22,143 bases of DNA, from NCBI GenBank assembly GCA_964570285.1, contig CAZMXP010000071.1, positions 1 to 22,143 of the forward strand, read 5' to 3'. The position numbers and the translations under genes are program-made. The stretch is from CAZMXP01 sp964570285. Lineage in GTDB: Bacteria > Planctomycetota > PLA2. The notes beneath the pieces are model-generated. The model worked only from the letters and a program-made list of their open reading frames with translations. It was not told the DNA's origin and searched no databases. Below are positions 14,669-22,143 of the stretch, piece after piece (within the stretch, counting starts at the first letter, position 1; each line of letters opens with the position of its first letter).

Positions 14669-15459
14669 CCCTTCGTCCTCTGGCTTCTGCGTGTCCTGCG
14701 TGCCTGTTCGATCTCGTCGCGCGCCCGGCGTGCCGCCTCCTCGACGTGCGCCCTCCAGTCCGCGCCCGCGCCGCCCGCGTAGAGGATCGCCCGCGACGAG
14801 TTTACGACCGCGCCGCCCCCGTCGTCGCGGAAGAATCCGGCGAGGCCGGCGCCGCCGCCCTGCGCCCCGTATCCCGGCACGAGGAAGAGCGTCCGGGGCA
14901 GCGCCGCGCGAAGGCGCGCCCCCGCGGCCGGGTCGGTCGCGCCCACGACGGCGCCGAAGGCGGGTTCGGCCCCGATCGCCTCCACGAGGGCCGCCTCCGC
15001 CGGGTCCTGGAAGCGCGCCGCCCCCGGGTTGCTCGTGCGCAGCAGCAGCAGCACCCCCCGGTCCCGCTCGCGGGCGGCCCGGCGGAAGGGCTCGATGGCG
15101 TCGAGGCCGACGCTCGGGTTGACCGTCACGGCGTCGCCGTCGAAGGGCCCGCCGAGGTAGGCGTCCGCGTAGGCCTGCGCCGTCGAGTCGATGTCGCCGC
15201 GCTTCGCGTCCACGATCACGGGGACGCCGCGCCGCCGCAGCGCCGCGAGCAGGTCCGCGAGCGCCTTCATGCCCTCGACGCCGAGGCGCTCGAAGAACGC
15301 CGTGTTCGGCTTGAAGCAGGCGGCGAAGGGCGCGGTGATCTCGACGACCTCCGCGAGGAAGCGCGCGACGCCGAGCCCGGCGGGCATCCTGTCCGGCAGC
15401 GGATCGAGCCCGACGCAGAGCGCGGAGGCGGGCGAGGCGAAGCGGTCGGACCAGGTCAT
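14665..15459 (-). CDS. pyrF: Orotidine 5'-phosphate decarboxylase, type 2
   Basis: A 264-residue OMP decarboxylase, the last step of UMP synthesis. It has the longer subfamily-2 layout: CVGLDPLPDRMP near the N terminus, FKPNTAFFERLGVEGM (49-64), the catalytic VDAKRGDIDSTAQAYADA (83-100; Asp84, Lys86, Asp89), VNPSVGLDAIEPF, and the C-terminal phosphate-binding VNSSRAILYA. All catalytic residues are present. Its ATG overlaps the upstream amidotransferase stop and its stop overlaps the methyltransferase ATG, so it is in the middle of a coupled series. No other pyrimidine gene is in the window. Confidence 0.95.
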   Translation of the reverse strand: MTWSDRFASPASALCVGLDPLPDRMPAGLGVARFLAEVVEITAPFAACFKPNTAFFERLGVEGMKALADLLAALRRRGVPVIVDAKRGDIDSTAQAYADAYLGGPFDGDAVTVNPSVGLDAIEPFRRAARERDRGVLLLLRTSNPGAARFQDPAEAALVEAIGAEPAFGAVVGATDPAAGARLRAALPRTLFLVPGYGAQGGGAGLAGFFRDDGGGAVVNSSRAILYAGGAGADWRAHVEEAARRARDEIEQARRTRRSQRTKG

Positions 15460-16034
15460 GGGCCGGGGGATTCTAGGAAGTTCGCGAGAAGAAGGCACCC
15501 CTGGGGCGTGAGGTAGGACTCGGGGTGGAACTGCACGCCGTAGAGCGGCCGTTCGCGGTGGCGCACCGCCATCACCTCGCCGCCGTCGGCGGCGCGGGCG
15601 GTGACCTCGAGGCACCCCGGCACCCGTTCGGCCACGAGCGAGTGGTAGCGGGCGGCGACCATCGGGTCGGGGAGGCCGCGGAAGAGGCCGCTCCCGTCGT
15701 GCGTCACGGGCGAGGTCTTGCCGTGCAGGATGCGCGGGGCCCGGCCGATGCGCCCGCCCATCGCCTGCACGAGGCTCTGGTGGCCGAGGCAGACGCCGAG
15801 CAGCGGGACCCGCGCGAGGCGGCAGAGGTCGAGCGAGATCCCCGCCTCGTCCGGCGTGCGGGGGCCGGGCGAGAGCACGATCCGGTCGGCGCCCCGCCGC
15901 AGCGCCTCCTCCGCGGAGAGCGCGTCGTTGCGCACGACCTCCACCGTCGCGCCGAGCACGCGGAACGCCTGCGCCAGGTTGTAGGCGAAGCTGTCGTAGT
16001 TGTCGACGAGGAGCAGGCGCGGCGCCGCCGTCAC
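15456..16034 (-). CDS. pabA: Glutamine amidotransferase, anthranilate/aminodeoxychorismate synthase component II
   Basis: A 192-residue class I glutamine amidotransferase that supplies ammonia to chorismate-using enzymes (TrpE or PabB). VDNYDSFAYNLAQAF opens the protein, LSPGPRTPDEAG is the oxyanion-region motif, GVCLGHQSL carries the nucleophile Cys82, and YGVQFHPES carries His170 and Glu172. TrpG and PabA cannot be separated by sequence here, and some bacteria use one protein for both, so the symbol is provisional; neither trpE nor pabB is nearby. The GTG at 16034 places VTAAPRLLLVDNYDS at the N terminus, as usual. It is the first gene of the long minus-strand run. Confidence 0.9.
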   Translation of the reverse strand: MTAAPRLLLVDNYDSFAYNLAQAFRVLGATVEVVRNDALSAEEALRRGADRIVLSPGPRTPDEAGISLDLCRLARVPLLGVCLGHQSLVQAMGGRIGRAPRILHGKTSPVTHDGSGLFRGLPDPMVAARYHSLVAERVPGCLEVTARAADGGEVMAVRHRERPLYGVQFHPESYLTPQGCLLLANFLESPGP

Positions 16035-16094
16035 GGGAGAACCCCGCGCGCGCTGTCCGGTGCCCGGGCCGGTCGCTGCGCGTCCACCTCCGCT

Positions 16095-16101
16095 TAGTAT
16101 A
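16095..16101. promoter_or_regulatory. Overlapping divergent -10 boxes between the pabA run and the cysteine desulfurase gene
   Basis: The only AT-rich bases in the 81-base gap give TAGTAT on the + strand (16095-16100) and TATACT on the minus strand (16101-16096), each close to the -10 consensus. I see no good -35 box for either direction. The + strand start point would lie only about 10 bases before the ATG at 16116. Confidence 0.3.
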
Positions 16102-16115
16102 GGCGCGGGCCCCGC

Positions 16116-17237
16116 ATGCCGCGCATCTACCTGGACGCCAACGCGACGACGCCGCTCGACCCCCGCGTGCGCGCCGCGATGGAGCGGTGGCTCGACTGCG
16201 GCAACGCGAGTTCGCCCCATGCGGAGGGTCGCGCCGCGCGCGCCGCCCTCGACCTCGCGCGCGAGCAGGTGGCGGCGCTCGTCGGCGGTGCGCCGCGCGA
16301 GATCCTCTTCACCTCCGGCGCGACGGAGTCCAACGCCCTCGCGCTGCTCGGCACGCTGCGCGCGCGCCGCTGCGCGCGCGTGCTCTGCTCGTCGGTCGAG
16401 CACCCCTCGGTGCTGCGGACGCTCGAGGCGGCGGGCGAGGGGGTCGCGCTCGCGCTGGCGCCCGTGGACGGCCACGGCCGCGTCGACCCGGAGACGCCGA
16501 TCGCCGAGGGCACCGGCCTCGTCTCCTTCATGCTCGCGAACAACGAGACGGGGGCGGTCCAGCCGGTGGCGCGCCTCGCGGAGCGCGCGCGCGCGCTGGG
16601 GGCGGTCGTCCACTGCGACGCGGTGCAGGCGTGCGGCAAGATGCCGGTCGACGCGCCCTCCCTCGGCGCGGACCTCCTCTCGATCAGCGCGCACAAGATG
16701 CACGGGCCCAAGGGGGCGGGCGCGCTCTGGGTGCGCCGCGGCGCGCGCCTCGCGCCGCTCTTCCACGGGGGCGAGCACGAGCGCGGGCTGCGCGCCGGCA
16801 CGGAGAACGTCGCCGCGATCGCGGGGCTCGGCGCGGCGGCCGACCTCGCGCGCGCGGAGCACGGCGCGCGGGCCGCGCGGTGGCGCCCCCTGCGCGAGAT
16901 GTTCCTCGCGCGCCTGCTCGCCGGCCTCCCCGGCGTCCGCGTGAACTCGCCGCCCGACGGCCTCGCGAACACCGTCCACGTGACGATCGAGGGCGCCGAG
17001 GGCGAGGCGGTGCTGCTCGGCGTCGACCTCGAGGGGATCGCGATCGCGACCGGCAGCGCCTGCTCCTCCGGCGCCGCGGAGCCCTCGCACGTCCTGCGCG
17101 CGATGGGCCATTCGCGCGAGGAGGCGGAGCGCGGCATCCGCGTGAGCATGCACGCGGGCACGACCGCGGAGGAGGTCGCCCGCTGCGCCGACTCCATCGC
17201 GCGGGTCGTGACGGGCCTGCGCGCGCTGCACGTCTGA
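16116..17237 (+). CDS. Cysteine desulfurase, NifS/IscS type
   Basis: A 373-residue PLP enzyme that takes sulfur from cysteine for Fe-S clusters, thiolated tRNA or cofactors. YLDANATTPLDPRV is the usual start, FTSGATESNALAL binds PLP phosphate, HCDAVQACGKMPVD holds the PLP-facing Asp168 and Gln171, SAHKMHGPKG carries the PLP lysine Lys194, and GSACSSGAAEPSHVLRAMG carries the persulfide Cys316. The group I layout (NifS/IscS) is clear. No scaffold (iscU, nifU) or mnmA gene is adjacent, so the acceptor is unknown. It diverges from the pabA-pyrF-bsh run across an 81-base gap and ends 19 bases before the dnaA -35 box. Confidence 0.93.
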   Translation: MPRIYLDANATTPLDPRVRAAMERWLDCGNASSPHAEGRAARAALDLAREQVAALVGGAPREILFTSGATESNALALLGTLRARRCARVLCSSVEHPSVLRTLEAAGEGVALALAPVDGHGRVDPETPIAEGTGLVSFMLANNETGAVQPVARLAERARALGAVVHCDAVQACGKMPVDAPSLGADLLSISAHKMHGPKGAGALWVRRGARLAPLFHGGEHERGLRAGTENVAAIAGLGAAADLARAEHGARAARWRPLREMFLARLLAGLPGVRVNSPPDGLANTVHVTIEGAEGEAVLLGVDLEGIAIATGSACSSGAAEPSHVLRAMGHSREEAERGIRVSMHAGTTAEEVARCADSIARVVTGLRALHV

Positions 17238-17255
17238 GCGCGCGCCCGCGCGCAG

Positions 17256-17284
17256 TTGACGGGCCGCGGCCGTTCTCCTAGGAT
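17256..17284 (+). promoter_or_regulatory. Sigma-70-type promoter for dnaA
   Basis: TTGACG at 17256-17261 matches consensus at 5 of 6 positions, followed after 17 bases by TAGGAT at 17279-17284 (4 of 6). Transcription would begin near 17291, about 70 bases before dnaA. A 16-base perfect palindrome of G and C (17331-17346) lies in the leader just before the ribosome site. Confidence 0.6.
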
Positions 17285-17360
17285 GCGCCGCGAGCGGTGA
17301 GGGTCGCTTAACGCACGAGAAGAGCTTCTTCGCGCCCGCGGGCGCGGTGGGGGTAGGCCG

Positions 17361-18734
17361 ATGTCCGAGTCCGCTCACGCGAAAGGCGCGTGGGAAATGG
17401 TGGTGGCGACCCTTCGCCGGTCCGTCCCCCGCCAGCAGTTCGACACCTGGTTCCGGGGCATGCGCCCCGTCACGCTCACGGCCGACGCGGTCGAGATCAG
17501 CGTCCCCAACAACTTCCTGCGCGAGTGGATCAACCGCAAGTACATCGGCGTGCTGCGCCGCGCGATCGCGGAGGCGGTCGGGGGCACGCCGTCGATCGAG
17601 ATCCGCATCGGCGAGGAGGGGGACCACGCCGAGACGGCGCTCCCCGCGGAGGCGGAGGCCCCCGCGCTGCTCCCGCCCCCCCCGCGCCCCCGCACCAATC
17701 CCCACGGGGAGAGCGACGTCGTCCTCAACCCGCAGTACCTCTTCGAGCACTTCGTGCCCGGCCCGAGCAACAACTTCGCCTACGCCGCCGCCGTGGCGGT
17801 CGCCGACCAGCCGGGCAAGTCCTACAACCCGCTCTTCCTCCACGGCTCCGTCGGCCTCGGGAAGACGCACCTGCTCCAGGGCATCTGCCACCGCATGATG
17901 GAGCGGCGCCCGGAGATGCGCATCCTCTACCTCTCCTGCGAGACCTTCACCAACCACTTCGTCGCCGCCGTCGCGAACGGCGAGCTCGACAGCTTCCGCT
18001 ACCGCTACCGCCACGTCGACGTGCTGCTGATCGACGACATCCACTTCCTCGCGGACCGCGAGCGGACGCAGGAGGAGTTCTTCCACACCTTCAACACGCT
18101 CTACAACGCGAACAAGCAGATCATCCTGTCGTCGGACAGCAACCCGGCCGAGATCCCCACGCTCGAGGAGCGGCTCGTCTCGCGGTTCAAGTGGGGCATC
18201 GTCGCGCGCATCGACCCGCCGGTCTACGAGACCCGCGTCGCGATCGTGGGCCGCAAGGTGCAGATGCACGGCGTGCCGTTCCCCGAGGAGGTCGTGCGCT
18301 TCCTCGCGGAGAGCATCTGCAGCAACATCCGCGAGATCGAGGGGGCGGTGAACAAGATCGCCGGCATGGCCCACATCTACCAGCGGCCCGTCACCGTCGA
18401 GATGGCGCGCGAGGCGGTGCGCGACCTCCTGCCCCCGAGCACGGTGCGCGTCTCGATCGACGGCATCATCCGGCGCGTCGCGGAACACTACGCGGTCCCG
18501 GTGCGCGACCTGATGGGGAAGCGCCGCACCAAGTCGATCGCGTTCCCGCGCCAGGTCTGCATGTTCCTCGCGCGCCGGCTCACCTCGCACTCGCTCGAGG
18601 AGATCGGCGGCTATTTCGGGGGGCGCGACCACACGACGGTCATGTACGCCCTCGACAAGATCAAGCGCGAGTGCGAGCGGGACGACGACCTCTCGCACAC
18701 GATCGAGCGCCTCTCGTCGAGCCTCATGTCGTGA
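17361..18734 (+). CDS. dnaA: Chromosomal replication initiator DnaA
   Basis: A 457-residue DnaA with all four domains: domain I (residues 1-85, with FDTWFRGMRPV), a short Pro-rich linker (about 86-118), the AAA+ domain from LNPQYLFEHFVPGPSNNFA with Walker A GSVGLGKTH (162-170) and Walker B VLLIDDIHFL (221-230), and domain IV ending in the DnaA-box-reading signature GGRDHTTVMYALDKIK. It unwinds the origin and recruits the helicase. The ATG at 17361 has a G-rich ribosome site (GGGGGTAGG). Followed by a 272-base gap with DnaA-box-like sites. Confidence 0.98.
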   Translation: MSESAHAKGAWEMVVATLRRSVPRQQFDTWFRGMRPVTLTADAVEISVPNNFLREWINRKYIGVLRRAIAEAVGGTPSIEIRIGEEGDHAETALPAEAEAPALLPPPPRPRTNPHGESDVVLNPQYLFEHFVPGPSNNFAYAAAVAVADQPGKSYNPLFLHGSVGLGKTHLLQGICHRMMERRPEMRILYLSCETFTNHFVAAVANGELDSFRYRYRHVDVLLIDDIHFLADRERTQEEFFHTFNTLYNANKQIILSSDSNPAEIPTLEERLVSRFKWGIVARIDPPVYETRVAIVGRKVQMHGVPFPEEVVRFLAESICSNIREIEGAVNKIAGMAHIYQRPVTVEMAREAVRDLLPPSTVRVSIDGIIRRVAEHYAVPVRDLMGKRRTKSIAFPRQVCMFLARRLTSHSLEEIGGYFGGRDHTTVMYALDKIKRECERDDDLSHTIERLSSSLMS

Positions 18735-19006
18735 GCGGCGCCGGGATCAGCGTTGTGGAAAGCCTGGGCATGCCGGCCGGGATCGCGCGGGGATCCCGCG
18801 GCGGTCCCGCTTCCTGCCGCCAAGGCCGTTCAGAACTCCCTGGGTTCTCCACGGCAGGCCACCGCCCCGGGGGGGTCCCGTGGACAATGGCCTTGGCCGC
18901 ATCCCCCGCGCCCGGGCCGGGTTACGGCGGCCCCGCGTCCGTTCTCCACAAAACGCACGCGCCCATACGGATATGACCCCATATTTCTATTAGAAAGGAT
19001 GTAGGG
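18735..19006. other. oriC: Candidate replication origin (oriC) between dnaA and dnaN
   Basis: Four degenerate DnaA boxes are visible: TTCTCCACA at 18942-18950 (8 of 9 to TTATCCACA), TTCTCCACG at 18845-18853 (7 of 9), and in reverse orientation TGTGGAAAG at 18754-18762 and CGTGGACAA at 18879-18887 (7 of 9 each). The two forward boxes share GTTCTCCAC. A 6-bp hairpin CGCGGG/CCCGCG lies at 18786-18800. The last 40 bases before dnaN are the most AT-rich in the area and could be an unwinding element. The layout fits an origin; no consensus box is present. Confidence 0.5.
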
Positions 19007-20119
19007 ATGAGGTTCTCCTGCAAGCGCGCCCTTCTCGCGGAGACGGCGGCCCTGGCCGGCCAGGTGGTGGCCACGAAGAGCACGAAGAGGGTCTTCGAAT
19101 GCATGCGGCTGGTCGCCCTCGCCGAGGGGGTGGTGGAGATCTCCGGCACCGATCTCGACGTGGCCGCGCGCCACAGGGTGGCCGAACACCTCTCCGTGCG
19201 CGAGGCGGGCGAGGCCGTGGTCCCGGCCGCGGTCTTCTCCGGCCTGCTGCGCGAGATCGGGGACGAGACCGTGACGATCTCGCACGCGAGGCAGAAGCTC
19301 ACGATCGAGACCGACGGGGGGACCTTCGAGCTCGAGTGCGAGGATCCGGCGCAGTTCCCGGAGATCCCGTCCTTTCCCGAGCGGGGCACGGGGAGGGTCG
19401 CGTCGGCGGACCTGCGCGCGCTGATCCGCAAGACGGTCTTCGCGGCGGGGCGCGAGGCGGCGCGCTACGTGCTCAACGGGGTGCGCATGCTCGCCGAGGG
19501 GGGGGCGCTCCGCTTCGTGGCCTGCGACGGGCGCCGCCTCGCGACGCTCGTCCGCCCCATCGAGATGGCGCCGGGCGACGAGGGCAAGCCGCAGAGCGCG
19601 ATCGTCGGGCTGCGCGGCCTCCAGCACTTCGAGCGGGTCGCGTCTCTCGCGGCGGGCACCGTGGAACTCGCGCTGGCCGACCGTTTCGTCGCGATCCGGA
19701 CGCCGCAGGCCGAGGTGAGCGCCCGGGTGCTCGACGGCAGCTTCCCCGACTACGAGCAGATCGTGCCGAAGGACTGCCCGGGGAAGGCGTACGCGCCGGT
19801 GGCGATGCTGCTGTCGCGGCTGCGGCAGGCGGAGAAGTTCGCCTCGGTGGAGTCGCAGGCCGTCGTCGTGACCTTCCGGCCGGGCGAGATGGCGATCAAC
19901 GCCTCCGGCGGGGACGGCCGCGCCGACGTGAGGCTCGGGATCGAGTACGACGGCCCCGAGGAGAAGATCGGCTTCAACCCCGCGTTCGTCATCGACGCGC
20001 TGAAGGCGGTGGACGGCGAGAAGGCGCGCCTCGAGATCAAGAACCGGAACGCCGCGGCGAAGATCTGCGACGAGAGCGGCTTTCTCTGCGTGATCATGCC
20101 GATCCTGATCGATTCCTAG
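19007..20119 (+). CDS. dnaN: DNA polymerase III beta sliding clamp
   Basis: A 370-residue clamp made of three similar domains of about 120 residues, which dimerises around DNA and tethers polymerase III and other factors. Typical stretches are LAGQVVATKSTKRVFECMRL in domain 1, VLNGVRMLAEGGALRFVACDGRRLATL in pieces across domain 2, and the last strand ending in VIMPILIDS, the usual clamp C terminus. AAAGGA at 18994-18999 is a good ribosome site for the ATG at 19007. It follows the origin candidate and ends 12 bases before dciA; recF, often the next gene, is absent. Confidence 0.97.
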   Translation: MRFSCKRALLAETAALAGQVVATKSTKRVFECMRLVALAEGVVEISGTDLDVAARHRVAEHLSVREAGEAVVPAAVFSGLLREIGDETVTISHARQKLTIETDGGTFELECEDPAQFPEIPSFPERGTGRVASADLRALIRKTVFAAGREAARYVLNGVRMLAEGGALRFVACDGRRLATLVRPIEMAPGDEGKPQSAIVGLRGLQHFERVASLAAGTVELALADRFVAIRTPQAEVSARVLDGSFPDYEQIVPKDCPGKAYAPVAMLLSRLRQAEKFASVESQAVVVTFRPGEMAINASGGDGRADVRLGIEYDGPEEKIGFNPAFVIDALKAVDGEKARLEIKNRNAAAKICDESGFLCVIMPILIDS

Positions 20120-20131
20120 GGGGCCTGGGGG

Positions 20132-20449
20132 ATGGGTTCGAGGCGACGCCCCTACTCGGAGCCCGAGCCGCCCTCCCGGGACCTGCCCCGCCTGCTCCGG
20201 GAGATCCTCCCGCGAAAGGGCAGCGCCATCGAGTCCCTGCGGCGCGCGTGGCCCGGGGTCGTCGGGGCGCAGACCGCTGCCCGGGCGCGGCCGGTCGCGC
20301 TCAGGGAGGGGACGCTGACCGTGAGGGTTGTCTCCGCCGCGCTCAAGCACGACCTCTCCACCTTCCGCGGGGAGGAGATCCTCGGGGCACTGGCCGCCGC
20401 CGTCCCGGAGGCGCACCTGCGCGCGGTCCGGTACCAGGTAGGGCCCTGA
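20132..20449 (+). CDS. dciA: DciA (DUF721) replicative helicase-loading factor
   Basis: A 105-residue DUF721 protein. The family, now DciA, loads or assists the replicative helicase DnaB in most bacteria that lack DnaC/DnaI. After a basic N terminus, the fold is seen as IESLRRAWPGVVGAQTAAR (the W-P-VG signature), ARPVALREGTLTVRV and VVSAALKHDLSTFRGEEIL, followed by a last strand. Its position between dnaN and gyrB is common for this family, where it often lies next to recF. The ATG follows a G-rich ribosome site. The 152 bases after it hold a TAGAAT (20503-20508) that might be the gyrB -10 box, but no good -35. Confidence 0.88.
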   Translation: MGSRRRPYSEPEPPSRDLPRLLREILPRKGSAIESLRRAWPGVVGAQTAARARPVALREGTLTVRVVSAALKHDLSTFRGEEILGALAAAVPEAHLRAVRYQVGP

Positions 20450-20601
20450 GGACAGGCCCCCGCGGGCGCTCCGCGAAGGTGGGAGAAGCGGCCCCGCGCG
20501 GGTAGAATCGGGGGTCCGAGCGCCGGCCCGTGCGGCCCGGGGGGAGGGGCCCCGCGACCCCACCCCATCCCGGCGCGAAACCGCGCGGCCGGCCTTCACC
20601 G

Positions 20602-22143
<1,542 letters not shown>

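Noticed and set aside
15456..18698. A 1080-codon open frame on the minus strand running antisense through the cysteine desulfurase and dnaA genes
   Set aside because: It is a by-product of GC-rich codon bias opposite dnaA and the cysteine desulfurase gene. Its translation there is low-complexity (His/Arg/Asp/Ala/Val/Leu). Only its last 193 codons, the amidotransferase, are real.

Overview
This window comes from a strongly GC-rich bacterial chromosome near its replication origin. The right end carries dnaA, dnaN, dciA (DUF721) and gyrB in order on the + strand, with an origin-like gap between dnaA and dnaN. A parB gene with its own parS site lies about 12 kb to the left. Genes are tightly packed: many neighbours overlap by exactly 4 bases (ATGA or GTGA), and GTG starts are common, with one TTG. 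I cannot fix the phylum from sequence alone. Bacillithiol genes (not mycothiol) argue against Actinobacteria. A type-2-like PyrF, a DUF2203 protein and a Cys-anchored lipoprotein would fit an uncultured Gram-negative-like lineage such as Planctomycetota or Acidobacteriota, but that is a low-confidence guess.

Layout. 1-452 (-): 5' part of an unrecognised gene. 453-779: a non-coding stretch with several inverted repeats. 780-4419 (+): a DUF2203 protein, then a promoter and the set acyl-CoA dehydrogenase / small lipoprotein / membrane-anchored cyclophilin-like protein. 4444-5337 (-): parB, convergent with the last gene, with a good promoter and parS upstream. 5556-7325 (+): acylphosphatase, an ABC-2-type membrane protein without an ATPase partner, and a calcineurin-like phosphoesterase. 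7359-9634 (-): a secreted protein of unknown function overlapping hemW. 9707-16034 (-): a long, translationally coupled run pabA/trpG - pyrF - SAM methyltransferase - bshC - bshB - bshA - sigma-70 factor. 16116-17237 (+): a divergent NifS/IscS-type cysteine desulfurase. 17361-22143 (+): dnaA, origin candidate, dnaN, dciA, gyrB (cut by the window end).

How the genes work together. The central minus-strand run holds a complete bacillithiol route: BshA joins UDP-GlcNAc to malate, BshB deacetylates, and BshC adds cysteine. A SAM methyltransferase sits directly upstream of bshC. Because N-methyl-bacillithiol is a known natural derivative in green sulfur bacteria, this enzyme is a candidate thiol-modifying methyltransferase. 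A cysteine desulfurase reads away from the same promoter gap. The right end is the replication-initiation module, notably lacking recF. The parB/parS pair is the chromosome-segregation module, with no parA beside it.

The most distinctive DNA-level features are a perfect 17-bp inverted repeat spanning the stop codon of the sigma-factor gene, a near-consensus parS, a 9-bp perfect hairpin in the left non-coding stretch, and repeated degenerate DnaA boxes after dnaA. No insertion sequences, CRISPR arrays, tRNAs or rRNAs were found. I see no clear sign of a mobile or defence system.
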